A stretch of 64,000 nt of DNA from Adineta steineri (GCA_905250115.1 CAJNOI010000004.1:968621-1032620), one strand, 5' to 3'; counted from the first letter of the stretch, positions 22,432 to 36,163 are shown. The notes: generated from the sequence alone by a model not told the origin. Numbers and translations are program-made.

Positions 22432-24690
22432 ATGTTTACCACGGTCGCTCGAACTAATATTTATTCTTCATCCCAACGCCTAACCCGTTATTTAGTACCT
22501 AGTTTTTCCATTTCTTCCAATAATCGTCAATATTATTCTATTGAAAATCAAACAACTCCACCACATATTACACATTATTTAATTAATCTTCATTCATGGA
22601 AATTAACTCATCAACCTCGTGAACCAAGTCTTCATTGGAATCCTCGTTTTCGACAACAACAAATTCAAACGGAACAACAAGAAGAAGATCAATTAACTGA
22701 AAATTGGGATTCTTGGTTTCAACAACAGACAATACCAAAAATTCGACCATTTTCTCAACGAAATAATTTATTATCTGAAAATCAACTTTATTTTCTTGAT
22801 TCTTCACATCTGACATCAATGCCTAAACGTTCAAGAGAATATGAATCACATACTGAAATATCAAATAAACGTGAAAAATATTCACATTGTAATTCTTTTT
22901 TGAAATAATTCATTTTCATTGAATTTTAATTTTTAAAAATTATTTTAGTCGAATCAAATCTTCCGAAACGAACATGGTCAAATACAATTTATGAAGAACA
23001 TTTAATTAAAAGTCGTTATCATCATTTTAATTTTCATATCATTAGTTATAATATTCTTGCACAAAAATTAATTGAAGACAATGAATCTTTGTATGATGAT
23101 TGTCAAGAAAATAATCTTAAATGGAATCATCGAAAAGAACGTTTATTAAGAGAAATTTTACATCAAGATGCTGATGTATATTTTCAAATAAATTTATCTA
23201 TGAAGATTTCTATTTATTTATTTATTTAGATTGTTTGTTTACAAGAAATGCAAAAAGAACATTATAAATATGATTTTCGACCAAAAATGAGTCATCATGG
23301 TAAGAAAAAAAAATTTTATTTAGGAATTTATTCAAATTTTAATCATTAATTTTTTAAAGGCTATGATTCAATCTATATAAAACGTTCCGGTGATAAATCC
23401 GACGGATGCTGTTTATTTTATAAAACAGATCGATTAAGATTAATTGATAGCAAAACAGTACCATTCTATCAAAGAAATATTCAACTATTAGACAGGTAAA
23501 TTCAGAAAATTGTTATTAATGAAATAGTCATACATTAAATAATAAACAGTATAAAAAAAATTCCAGAAAATATATTATGTAGTATTGAATTGTCGTATCA
23601 TCGGTGTCAGTTCTAATGACTTGAACTTGATATACATCCCCGGTAGTCTCTCATTGATTTTTCTATAGTAAATTGCATTTATTTGACCGACCTATTTATA
23701 TAATATTTTTTTGACCCCTAATCCATTATGAACCACTAGAATGGTCATTACCATGTAGGTGATACCAGTGTTGACTGGAACGTGATAGAGACTAGTCGAA
23801 ATCGGGACCGAGTGTCTGGATGCATTTATAAATTCAGTATAATAGAGGATGATATCTACTATGAATGATTTGAATATAATTTTAATTTCTTGATAAATTG
23901 ATATTAAACCTAAAATTTCGATTGAAATATTTATATTTTTAGAGACAACTGTGGTTTGATTGCTTTATTTCAACCGGTAACATCAAAAGCTACATCAGAT
24001 GATTTATTTTGTGTTGCAACAACTCATTTACTTTTTTCACCTAAACGTGGTGATATTAAATTAGCCCAAATACAATATTTTCTTGCTGAAATCGACCGAT
24101 TATCAATGAAAAATGCTTCATTAAATTCGTATTATCCTATTATTATATGTGGAGATTTTAATGCACAACCACAATCTCCACTATCGAAATTTCTAATCAA
24201 TGGACATATTAAATATGATAAATTTCGTTCTATTGAAATATCTGGTCAAATTCCTCGATCAGTTATTAATAATCGTTTTTCTCTACAACTTCCATCCAAT
24301 GAACTATTACCAACATCATTTGTGACTTCTGATTGTCGTTTTCCAAAAAAACTTTCACAGCATGAAAAAGATGAACTTATTTTTAAAAACTATATGAATC
24401 AAACATCATCAGCAATATTAACACACAATAAAAATTTTCATTCTGCTTATGATTTAAATGATTTATCTGATGTAACAACATGTATTAATAATGAAACGAA
24501 TTTAGTTGATTATATATTTTATACAAAACAAGATAATGATCGTTATAGATTAAATCTATTAAGTCGTTATGATTTATATAAACAACAACAAATGTTAAAT
24601 TTACATTTACCAAATCATCAATTTGCATCCGATCATTTTCTTTTAGCAGCTAAATTTGCATTGAAATTAAAGAAGAAAAAGAAAAAATAA
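22432..24690 (+). CDS. ANGEL-type endonuclease/exonuclease/phosphatase family protein, 545 aa
   Basis: Five exons (22432-22888, 22949-23175, 23230-23299, 23360-23495, 23943-24690), in phase. The N-terminus (MFTTVARTNIYSSSQRL, then Ser/Arg residues without acids) resembles a mitochondrial presequence. The EEP fold of the CCR4/ANGEL family follows. FHIISYNILAQKLIEDN carries the active-site Asn, IVCLQEMQKEHY the metal-binding Glu, then CGDFNAQPQSPL (Asp and Asn), VDYIFYT and the final SDHFLLAAKF (catalytic Asp-His). ANGEL2 removes 2',3'-cyclic phosphates from RNA; others in the superfamily are deadenylases. The C-terminus is poly-Lys. Intron 4 is long (447 bp) and seems to hold inserted sequence. 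IGHMBP2 follows after 107 bp on the same strand. Family certain; ANGEL1 versus ANGEL2 not resolved. Confidence 0.9.
23496..23942. other. Long intron with probable inserted repeat sequence
   Basis: At 447 bp this intron is five to ten times its neighbours. Its middle (about 23590-23840) is less AT-rich, with atatttttttgacccct at about 23704 resembling the tttttttgacc units at 10211 and 10330 in the FRG1-CMTR1 spacer. gtagtctct and agagactag form a short imperfect inverted pair. It is likely the remains of a short repeat or non-autonomous transposon; no termini could be fixed. Confidence 0.45.
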
Positions 24691-24797
24691 ATAACATTTA
24701 TTGATTTGTAATTTGTTTCGTTTTTCTTTTCTTGTATATTTTTATTTAACTTAGAAGAAGAACAAGATTAGATAGTATTTTTCTTTTTGATTTATAG

Positions 24798-27700
24798 ATG
24801 ACAGGTGTAGAATTATTTACTGAAAAATGTCGAGATTTAATAGATATTGAACGTGAAGAAGAAATTAAACAATCAACGTGAGATTCAATAAGAGATAATT
24901 AATTTTGTTTATAATTATAATTTCTCTAGAGAAGCATTAAAAGGTCAACCAATAAAACGTCTTGCTGAAAAAGGATTATGTTTGACACGTCTTCGTTTTC
25001 AATATACATATACAGGTTTATATGGTCGAACAATTCTTGTTTTCGAGGGTGAATCTCTTTCACGTGTACAAACATTTGGTCCAGGTTTGTATTTCTAAAA
25101 TAAATAAAAGGAGATAAATAAATGTTCTGTTGATATTCATTCAGGTGATATTGCTGCTATTTATCCACAGGGACATTCAATTGATGAACAAATTCCATTA
25201 ACTCATGGACTTATATTTCGTTTAACAACAAATACAATACATGTAACTATTGAAGAAAATGATGATGACAAATTTAATTCATTCGGTGATAATTGTCTTT
25301 TTATGATTATTAAAATGGCTAATGATGTTACTTATCGACGATTAAAACAGTACGTTTATTTCATATTCGCAGAAATCAGAAATTTATTTTTTCTAATATA
25401 TATTCTAGTGGTCTTACTTTAATGATGAAACAACGTCAAGGAACTGCTCATCATTTACTTGATATTGCATTTGATAATGGTGATCCTCTTCCAACAAATT
25501 TCTCTCCAAATACAGGTCCATCACAATGGTTTAATGAAAATCTTGATGAATCTCAACGAGAAGCAGTTAGTTTCGCATTAGCTTCACGTGATATATCCAT
25601 TATTCATGGACCACCGGGCACTGGTAAATATAGATATATATATATATTTAATTTCAATCTAAAAATTTATTTTTAGGTAAAACAACAACAATTGTTGAAT
25701 ATATATTACAAGAAGCTTTGAAGCGTGATGCAAAAATTCTTTGTTGTGCACCATCAAATATAGCTGTGGATAATCTTGTTGAACGTCTTGGAAGAAAAAA
25801 ACAATTAAAACTTATTCGTCTTGGTCATCCAGCACGTTTACTTGAATCCATACAATGTTTTTCATTAGAATCAATTGTTACAGAAAATTATCAAGATGTT
25901 AAAAATGCTTTACGTGAAGATTTAAATCAATGTTTTGTAAGATTTTTTGTTTATGAAATTCTATTATTGATTTGTTTATTTTTATTTAAAGAGTAAATTA
26001 CGAAAATCATCTACGGAGCGTGGTGAACGTGAACAATTAAAAAGAGAAATAAAAAATTTACGAAAAGATATTCGAGTTTATGAAGAAAAAGCAAGTCGAG
26101 AAGCAATGAAATCAGTTAATGTCATTCTATGTACATTAACATCAGCAACTGATGATAGTCCATTAAGATTATTACCACCAAATCATTTTGATTTAGTTGT
26201 TATTGATGAATGTTCACAAGTATGTGTCAAATCTAACAATAATAATAATAAGATTTCATTCAATTTATTTTTAGGCACTTGAAGCCGCTTGTTGGCTTGC
26301 TTTATTACGTGCATCAAAATGTGTTCTTGCAGGTGATCATTTACAATTACCACCAACAATCTTAAGTGAAAAAGCTGCGAAAGATGGTTTATCTATTACA
26401 TTAATGCAACGATTAATTGAACAATTTGATGATAAAGTTCGTAGGAAAAAAACATAAAAAAAACTTTATTTTATTATATAAATTTAGATAACTCGTATGT
26501 TAACAATTCAATATCGTATGAACGAAGCTATAATGAACTGGTCATCGAAAGAATTTTATCAAGGAAAATTAATCGCTGATAAATCAGTTAAATCACATCT
26601 TTTAAAAGATTTATCAAATATTTCTAAACGTAATGATGAAGATGAATATGACGATGAAAATCTTTCACAATGTCCATTATTTCTTATTGATACAACTGGT
26701 TATGATATGCCAGAAATATGTTATGATGATGAAAATTCACGTGGTAATGAAGGTGAAGTTGCACTTGTTAATACACACGTTAAAGAATTAATTGAAAATT
26801 ACGGTGTATCTATTGATCAAATTGGTGTTATAACCCCATATAATATGCAAGTACAATTATTACGTCAAAAACTTTTAAATCAATATCCAACATTAGAAAT
26901 CAAATCTGTTGATGGATTTCAAGGACGAGAAAAAGAAGTTATTATTATATCAATGGTTCGATCAAATTTACATGGTTAATAATAAGAAAATTTATATATT
27001 TATTTGAGATAAATTATTTCTCTTTTTTTTATTAGGTGAAGTTGGTTTTCTTTCGGATTCTCGTCGAATAAATGTTGCTATAACACGTGCACGTAGACAT
27101 TTATGTATTATATGTAATGTTCAAACAGTTAGTCGTGATCCATTTATAAAACGTTTAATGGATTATATGCTTGAAAATGGACAAGTTCGTTCAGCATTTG
27201 AATTAGTTGATGGTATTCCATTATTTCTACATAAATTAAATTTAAAATCTTGTTTTCTTTCATAGACGATAATTTTTTTCGAGGAACAATTTCATCAAAA
27301 AAATCAACAGCATCATCTAAACAATCTAAACAACAACAACAACAACAAACAAAGAAACCGAAGTAATTAAATAAAAGAATATTCTCATTATATGTATATA
27401 TATTTATTAGACAACAAACTAAACCACGTTCAGAAGCAACTGAAACACTTGAAAATGCTCTTACTCATATTCTTGATCAACGTATTGATGATTTTCTTAA
27501 AAATCCTAATGCTCAACAATTACAATTTGAAGATGGTTTATCACCATTTGGTAGACGTTATGTACATGAAGTATAATGAGTAGAAGGATTTTTTGAAAAG
27601 ATTTCTATTAATATTGTTCTAATTAGCTTGCAGAAAAACATAATTTACAACATATGAGTGAAGGTACTGGCGATCAAAGACATATAACAGTCATGAGAAA

Positions 27701-28555
27701 ATCTTCAATAGAGACGAGTCCAAAACCACAACAAACAGTTAAAAATAATATAGAAGAAACGAATAAACAATTTCGTACATTTTCTTTATTATCTGAAGAA
27801 AAGAAGGATTCAAGTCCAATAGTTGATAAAAATAGAAAATCATCAACAGAAATATCTAGTGAAGAGATAATCTCAACAGAAAAAGTAATAATAATAATTT
27901 TTCTCAATATATTATATTCATATAAAGCATTTATTTTTAGTCTGAATCACCTGTATTAGATTTAACTAATCGTTGTCGATATTGCCATAAAGATATTCCA
28001 CCACAAAATCTTCAATTACATCAATTATATTGTGAACGTGTTAATCCATTACCGTCAGTAACTACTGTAAATAATGAAATATCTGTAAGTTAAATTGTTT
28101 TATTAAAATAGAAAATTAACCCCAAATTGAAATTGTAGGAAGCAACATCTTCTAAATTAAATATTGCTTCAGATCGTCCAAAAACAGTGAACAAAAAGAA
28201 AGATAAATTAGCATCAATGGATGATGATGCTGCATTCGATGATTTATTGGAAGCAGCTCGTAAACAAGATAATGTTTGTAATGCACAACGATGTAAAATC
28301 AAAATAACTTTATTGGGACAACTTTGTTCATATTGTAATCGTCGTTATTGTTTTGAACATTCAATGCCTGAAGTTCATGGTTGTGGTCATCAAGCACGTA
28401 AAGATATACGACAAACACATATAACAACCCATTCAAATGTTAAACCTGTTTATGAAAATAACCCAATACATAAAGAGAAGAGACCATATTTGGAAAGAAA
28501 ACTTCAAGATAAAATTGCGACAAAAGAAGGTCAAAGAAAAAAGAAAGAAAAATAA
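24798..28555 (+). CDS. IGHMBP2: IGHMBP2-type SF1B helicase with R3H and AN1 zinc finger, ~1014 aa
   Basis: Fifteen exons, all in phase (24798-24877, 24930-25084, 25145-25349, 25409-25623, 25677-25936, 25992-26219, 26275-26436, 26488-26974, 27036-27212, 27266-27362, 27411-27570, 27627-27884, 27941-28084, 28139-28555; boundaries by eye). Helicase motifs: GPPGTGKTTT (Walker A), VVIDECSQ (DEAD-like), [41 protein letters not shown] and [13 protein letters not shown]. An R3H domain ([17 protein letters not shown]) follows a poly-Gln linker. A CxxC-H-C finger (CRYCHKDI to HQLYC, about residues 840-858) precedes the AN1 zinc finger (CNAQRCK to HGCGH, about 923-960). IGHMBP2 is a ribosome-associated 5'-3' RNA/DNA helicase. 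The ATG directly follows a splice-acceptor tract (gatttatag), 107 bp after the ANGEL-like stop. The number of exons listed is 14; one further junction is possible but not needed. Confidence 0.95.
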
Positions 28556-30588
28556 AGTGTTATTTTTTACTTCGTTTTTTATTAAAATAAATTGTAAAGA
28601 GAAATAATTTGTCAACATATGTTGTAGGTAAAATTGAAATTTCGACTAGAGATAAAGTCATATGTGGTTTACTGAAAGAAAGATGAGCTGAAAAAAGAGA
28701 AAACGGTAGTGTAGAGGATGTGGATCAATGTGTAGAGAACACCCACACTCTCAAGATGGTTTCTACTTAATGAGAAGTTTCGGAAGTTAAAGAGGCTTAT
28801 TATGTATAAAGTATCATTAAAATACTGCGCATAATTTATTTTTGGTAACTTTTGTAGGGTTAAATTGACTCTGTATATCTACTCTCGTTCGTATAGCTCA
28901 CAAGTAAAATCAAATGATCTAATATTTCAGATTCGACAGGCGATTGAGTAGTGCTTTCACTTAAGATAAGTTAATTAAAAATCGAAAGCTTTTCTCTAGC
29001 AATTCTATTCTAATGGACATAATATGGTTTTCTTTTCATATCAATTTTTCAATAGAATAATCCGTTTAGTTTTTCCAATTAATGACGTGTACTATCTACC
29101 CATTCTAAGCTTCGAAACAATGTCTTTGTGTTGTTTCTTTATTATTAAAAATAAGATGTACTAAAATCATTCTACGCGATATTAGTTAATTATATATTGA
29201 GATTACTTAGTTTAATTTTTTATAATTATATAGTTCTTGCTAGAATCTAATTAAAAAAAGTGACAATATCAATAGTTATGAAACTGTTAAAAAGAACTCA
29301 AAAACATCTTACATTCATAACTCAAATTCATAGAGGAAGAAGAAAATTTTGAATTTATTATTAACCTAACAATCTCGAGTTGTATGGAATCATTCATAAA
29401 AAATTTCTCAACTTGCTCGATTGTCATTATATGATAAAGATCAAACTGTTCTTGTCAAAAACATTCTTCTTTCTCTTATTATTTTTTAATTAATATTTAC
29501 AAATAGAATATCAAGTTTTATGAAATAATACATTAACTATGTCTATTTCTTTACCAGTAAGAATAAAAATAAAAATCAAATCATTTGTATAAATTATCAT
29601 GATGTTATATAATTTTGCTTCTTTGATGAAATTACTTTATATGATCGATGAAATTTATGTAGATTTAACATCAAGTAATAATCACTTTTTCTTTGATTTA
29701 TCAAAAAAATGTTATTAACAAAATAAATAAATAAGTGAAATTATAATCGAGATGATAGTTTTAAGAATAAAACATACTATATATAATAGCAATCATCGTC
29801 TAGACGTTCAATTAAATTATTATAAAATCAAAGAAACAATTAATATCTTATCTATTTTTATTTATAACAAAGAATACACGGGTACATTATTTTTTAAAGT
29901 TCAATTCGACCTTTCTAATTATTTACAATGTCAAATTATTTGAAATATTTTGTCTCTATTAGATTTCTTGTATCTGCAATATTATATGACTGGAATTCGA
30001 ATAAATATATATATTATTAAATAACTAAATGAAGAGTAATTTTTTTTTGTTTTTATTTAAAAATTATAGTACGTAGTTAAATATTTCTATTTAACATCAA
30101 CGCCCGACAATAAATATATACTTCTTATAATGATGTTTGTCTTTGACATACACAAAGGAAGTACTCTTATTCCGAATAAAAACATAGTTTTATTTCTTCT
30201 TATTATTATTATCATTTATGTGAATAGAATGGTACTCATTGAACTTTTCCTTTTAATAAAAAACTTCAAATCATATATGCATTGTTTAATATTATTTATT
30301 AATAAAGAACATAACTAAATATAAAAGTTTACATTACCCTTTTCTTTCTCTCTCTGTTCTATTCAACAAGAGTCATTATTTATTATTCGATTGTACATCT
30401 AGTTTGTCATTGAATGATCCGAGTTTTCAAGGTTTTGTATATGTATAATATATATTTTTCTTTTTCTTTTATCCAACAAAAACAAAATATGACTGAACAC
30501 CACATATAGACAAACATAAAAGAAGAAATCATATTGTCTTATTTAGTTGAAATGAAAAGAAAAATGAAAATCTTTTTTATTTTTTTTA
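28556..30588. other. Convergent intergenic region
   Basis: About 2 kb between the 3' ends of the helicase (+) and the synaptotagmin-like gene (-). Strongly AT-rich, with only small low-complexity open frames (62-63 codons at 29752 and 30130) rich in Ile, Tyr and Phe. No RNA gene or repeat structure was recognised. Confidence 0.55.
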
Positions 30589-32693
30589 TCACTTCGATTC
30601 TTCGATTCGTATAGGTGATTTTAATATTTGCCATTGTGCACTAAGAGATTCACCAGATAAAATCATTGACCAATAAGCATTTTCTTGATTCATAGATCCT
30701 TTTGTCATATTAATTATAGCTGGACCAAATATAACTGAACCTAATTGTTCTTTATAAGATAATGATTCATGTACAATACGTAGTTCAATCATAACTTCTT
30801 GTGCTATATCACGACGTAATTCAAAAACAAGTTCTTCATTAAATGTCGGACAATCAGATGCTTTTTGTACGCTCGTTTTTTTACGTTTCAATTTTTTTCC
30901 ATTACGATCATATAATGTTACTTTTACACATGCTTCTATAATATTTTAGAAAAAAAGACACAAATCGCATTATTTCGCTAAGTTTTATACTAAAATCCTT
31001 CTACCTGGAAATGGTTTACTTTCAATAGAAAGTGGTCGTAAACTTTTTGCTTCAAGGACAACAACAGCTAATTTAGCAGCTGTTTGTAAATACGATAATG
31101 AAACAAGTAAATTACCTAGATCTGGATCCTATAAAAAAATAAAAAATCATAGAAAAATAAAAAAGAGAAGAATTTTCTAACTTGTATCGTAGATGATGAT
31201 GGATCACATTCTTCCAATGGTTTTTTAAGTGAAATTTCATCAGTTTCAATTAATCCTTCAAGATCATATTTAACTGTAGCTATACGAATATCTTTATATG
31301 ATGGTTTTGCTGTTCCAACTTTATAAAAAAGTATTTCAATCGAATGATTATTTAATTGTTCATAGGATAATTCAAAATCATTTAATTGTTTTAAATCAAA
31401 TAAAAAAAATGATTGAGAACGTGGATAACGAACAACTTCAGTTTGGAATAAACTACGTTTTTCAGGACATAATCGAAAACGGCAATAAAATGGTATAAAA
31501 TCATGATTATTTCCATTAGTATTTGTAGATGAAGAATTCATATTATTATTATTATTATTATTATTATTTTGATTATTATTATTAATAAATGAATCAAGCA
31601 TTTGCATGTTTTCAAAAGATAAACTATCAATATAAACATGTTCACCATCACGATCATATAGAAGTTTAATATGTGAAATAGCTCGATTTGGATCGATTTC
31701 ATCTTCTGATTTCAATGGTATACAAGCTTTCTATATAGAAAAGAACAAAATATATTTCTTTTTTTATCGATGTAATAAATTATTAACAATAACTTACAGC
31801 GGCAGCTGAAGCATATAAAGCTTGCTGTAATTCTTTTGGATCAATTGGATCAAACATCGATGGACGTCGTCCTCTTGCTGGTAATGACATTTTTCTATCT
31901 GATTGGATATTTGTTATAGTTTCACCTGTTGGTGAAATATCTTTCATAACACTATTATGTACTGGTGAACTATTGGAATGAATACTAACGCGTGTTGATG
32001 AGGATTTTGGTCCGATGACAAACTGTGTCGGCGGTGTGCCTATATAAAAATAAAATAAGACGTATATAATGGAAAAGTTTCCGATTTTTCATGTCTAATT
32101 CAGTCATGAGCGTTGTGCAAATTTTATTACTAACGACAAGACAGAAATAGCTAAAAAGAAATATAGCATAAAAAAAACACAGAAGAGAGCTTGATGAGCT
32201 TTCTTCGTTGTTGTTACTACTGCTGCTGCTACTACTGTTGTTGACGTCGTCCCGTATTTAGAATTTTTCAGTATGTAATGAAATGGGGACGCATATGCGA
32301 ACACATAAAGAGAAGAAAAGTAGTATGTGATCTGGCACTGATCTCTATAATTATGCTTATATAACTTTATTCTCTTTACTTAAACTCATCATATAGATGT
32401 GCATATGAATATAAATGATGAAAGTTTTTTTTTTTAAATAAATGATCAAGTAGATTTTGTTTATTATCATTCTATATTTTTTATAATATTTTGCTATTCT
32501 ATTATGATAATAAGTAGTCCTATACATCAATACTAAGTTGAGATCGATTAAAGATTATATAATCTATAGAACATAGGCGTCAAGAAAAGAAAATCAGAGA
32601 CGTATGAGTAGTTACAATCTTATTTCCCGTTTTCCCTTCAGTGATCATCTTTTTTCTTTGTCGCGCGTTCGGAAAAGAATAATATTAAGAAGG

Positions 32694-32731
<38 letters not shown>

Positions 32732-34191
32732 TGAGAGAGAGAAAAAAAAAGATCGAGCATATTGAACCCTTTTAACACTCTAGCAAAAAAAGCACGCTCT
32801 ACTAATGAACATACAGCATGCCGACATCGGAAATCAAAAACACACACTGAATCAGATCGAGCTTATATATATATAAAATGCTCATTTCTTTCAAACAAAG
32901 ACAATTTGAAGAAGTCACAATTACGAAGCAGTTATTTATCTTTTTGCTTTTATTTTTATCATATTCATATATTCATCTTATTTTTTTCATCTTGATCTCC
33001 TTTTTACTTTTTTTTAGTGCTTCGGAATCTATTCAACTATACCGTTGTAATTTCCGTTTCTTCTATTCTCATTTTATTTCGATATTTGATATATCTTGAT
33101 GAAACTGTATTTTCTTATCATGATCATCGTTCTTATTGTTTGTCCTTCAAAATTCTTTTGTGAACAATCGAAATAATGAAAAAAGCATTTATAACTGAAG
33201 AACAATACAAACGATAGACGTCATTCAATCAATGTCTGTTAACATCACACAAATTTCCATCCCCTTTTTTTATAAATTAGATCTCAAGACAGATTATACG
33301 ATGCATATAAAAGATAATAACAAGAAGAAGCTGAGTACGAAGAAAAGCGATCAGTTTTGATTCTGTTTAATGAGATATGATCACTCTTTTATTCATTGTC
33401 TTCTTCGTTTCTTTTCATTACAAATATAAATCATATTTGTTTGATTGACATCGTTGGTCAGAAAAAAAAAGAATAAATAAAACTTATATACACTTATCCT
33501 ATATACATATACATAATATTTATAAATGTGTAGAAACATAAGAGGTCTAGCACAAGATAAAAAAAATATTTCTCTACCTACCAGATGCTGATGAAATATT
33601 GTTTCCTAGATTGTTGCTAACTGAACTAGATGACGGTGTTAAATTGAAAGATGCTGAACGCACCTCGGGACGTGATAATGGGCTTGCTGGGGTACCGCCA
33701 CCGTTACTACCCAAACTAAGAAGACTGCTATTATGATTTTCAATCGTTGCTGGTGAAGATGAAAATGAGAGACGTTGTAATGAAGATACTAATGCTGCTG
33801 TAGTATTTTCATTTACAATTGTCGATGAATATTGTGGATAATAATTAGTTGATGTTTGAATAAGAAGTGGTGCACTAAGTCGACGAACATTGCTTTTAAT
33901 GATATCGGATGAAAGAAAATTTGAGTTAGGCGTTGAATTAATTTGATCAGCATTTATTGTTGTTTGTTTCAAAACTGGCTGTGGTGATGATCGAGGTGAT
34001 ACTGTACATGATCGAGTAGTCAGTGAAGTTATTTTCGAAGTTGTTAAATTGGATGACGATAAGGGTGGCATGATAAATACATTTTTGTGAGATTCTGTTG
34101 TTAATGCTGAAGATGATGATGATGATAAATTAGCATCATCAGCAGTATTCGGAGTAAACAAACGGCGAAAAAACGAACCCAATTTAGCCAT
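30589..34191 (-). CDS. Synaptotagmin-like tandem C2-domain protein (isoform from proximal first exon), 623 aa
   Basis: Exons in transcription order: 34191-33582, 32039-31798, 31730-31182, 31128-31005 and 30935-30589, all in phase. The first exon encodes a Ser/Thr-rich disordered region (MAKLGSFFRRLF start) with no membrane segment. The C2A-like domain includes AISHIKLLYDRDGEHVYI, FYCRFRLCPEKRSLFQTEVV and LNDFELSYEQLNNHSIEILF, interrupted by a poly-Asn insert. The C2B domain has LGNLLVSLSYLQTAAKLAVV, EACVKVTLYDRNGKKLKRKK, FNEELVFELRR and EQLGSVIFGP. The aspartates that bind Ca2+ in loops 1 and 3 of classical synaptotagmins are not seen, so Ca2+-independent membrane or protein binding is likely. 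The presumed role is vesicle trafficking. A second first exon lies at 36458-36164. Which vertebrate subfamily it matches (for example Syt12-17) is unresolved. Confidence 0.8.
32040..33581 (-). other. Long intron between proximal first exon and C2 exons, with GA microsatellite
   Basis: A 1.54-kb intron, very long for this window. It includes a (GA)n microsatellite at about 32696-32741 and several pyrimidine-rich tracts. No additional exon with conserved protein sequence was seen. Its size suggests regulatory content or an alternative promoter rather than simple spacer. Confidence 0.6.
32696..32741. repeat. (GA)n microsatellite
   Basis: About 20 tandem GA dinucleotides with a single interruption (gacagtgag). 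Related CT-rich tracts occur at about 34499-34522 and 43021-43054. Confidence 0.9.
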
Positions 34192-36163
34192 AGATTGTGC
34201 CTCTTTTGAATGAATATTCCGATTAATAGTTTCTATGTAGACTTATTTTTTTTTCTTATAAATAACAATCATTAATAGAAATGATCACATGAGAGTTTAG
34301 TAAAATATAATAGAGTAGTTGAGAATTGCAAAGCGAATTGCCATATTGATTCCACAACTCTAGTCACGCAGGTGTAAACTTTAGTCAACGAGTAATAAAC
34401 AAAAATGTTGATTATTCCCTCGTTTCTCTCTCTCTCATTCGTATGTGCTTTATTCTTACTCTATTTTTTTTGATTACTACTTCTTTTGCAACTTCTTTTT
34501 CTCCCTCTCTCTCTCTCTCCTTCTCTATATCTCGGTGTCCCGCTGGAACAATAACAGCAGTAACTATAGAGGAAACACATACAATAGTTGTGATGAAGGC
34601 GGGCGACTGAATAGTCTAGTATCTAATAAGACAAACAATCAATTGTGAGTGTGTGTCTTCCCGTTCTTTGTCTTCTAGATTGTTTTTCATATATTTTCTT
34701 TGTCTTGTTTCTCTTCGTTTACATATAAGATGATACCTCTTTCTTTCATATAAGAAACTGATCAACATCAAAAACATAATATGATGGAAAATTACCATAA
34801 TAACAACAAGTGAAGATCAAATACCATCTGTTTAGAAACTAATTCAATTCAATAATATTATTTCAAATGAACACATACTGCTAATTATTTTATTTCCGAT
34901 TGAAGGCAATAAAAAGAGAAACTTTCTGCTACATAACATATTAAATCTATATTTGTCGCTATATTGATAAGTTTAAATCAATATTGACAATTGCCCAGTA
35001 ATATCTATCCATTTATATATATATATATAAAGTCAGTCAACAGAATCTAACATGCATTTTTTGTGTATAACTTGCAAAAAAAACAAGGAAATTGACTAAA
35101 TATATATATAAGGATTCGAGATACCAAATAAGGAGAACTAACAGTACGAGAGAAAAAAAGAATGAATAACTAATTTGCGTGACATTCTCGTCGATTGAAT
35201 GAAAAAAAAGGAACTAAGTCTTTATTCATGATTTTCCGGCGATTAAATCTACAGATTGAAGCCTTGGAAATTATATGATATTTTTTTTAAATAGACTAAT
35301 TAAACTATACTTCAAATATTTACCATTAAATAAGATATTTTTCAAAATAACAATTCAATTTATTGAAAACATCTAATAACTTATCCTCGTACAACTTCAT
35401 ACATAAATTACAAACTATTCTGATACAAAAAACAGAAACTTGACTTGATTCTTTCGAAGTTTATTCACACAAGACGTGCGTATTAATATTGATCAATAGG
35501 AAATACGAAATGACACTGTCATTTTTCAATACATGAATTCATATATCAACTGTTCACTTTTGAGATATTACTAAATATGTCATATACTTATTATATGTTA
35601 AGATAGAAGCGAATAAAATTTTAATTAGCAATAGTTCTAAAACAATAAAATTTAATAAAGATTCTTTTTATTTATAGATATAATCCATTATTCTTTTTTT
35701 CTGTAAAATTTTATTTATAATTAATATTTGCTTTTAAAATAGCTTTTGTTTTCTTTCAATTTATTATCTAAATTATTTATTATACATCTATTTTTATACG
35801 ATTATATTAAAATAAAATTCAGTGATACTATATCCGTACATCATTATACATAAAATTTCGAACGGCAAAGCAGATTATTAATATGAAATAGTTTATAAAA
35901 ATTTCCGAAATGTAATAATGTATCGCAATGATTTATTGTAATTTGCAATGAAGTTATAAATAGAAAATCTCGTTAGAAAAAAAATATGTAGTGAATTATT
36001 GCAATTATAAAATCATTTCTAGGGAATATATTATTATTAGGAGTCTTGAAAAGAGTGATAATTCTCTTTTGGTATGGTAATAATTCGATGATCTGCTCGT
36101 AATAAAATTCTGTTTGTTCTGTTAGTTTATAAAGATTCTTTTTTTTTTAAATAGATAACTTAC
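34192..36163. other. Intron or promoter region between alternative first exons
   Basis: About 2 kb with no supported exon. It includes a CT-rich tract at about 34495-34525 and, on the transcribed strand just before 34191, the presumed promoter of the proximal first exon. The remainder is AT-rich without recognisable structure. Confidence 0.5.

Noticed and set aside
22583..22819. Minus-strand frame opposite the ANGEL-like first exon
   Set aside because: Antisense shadow; the plus frame continues into a conserved EEP domain.
31547..31580. ATT/AAT repeat as CRISPR or satellite
   Set aside because: It is an in-frame poly-Asn codon run inside a C2-domain exon; a similar run occurs in CSN1.
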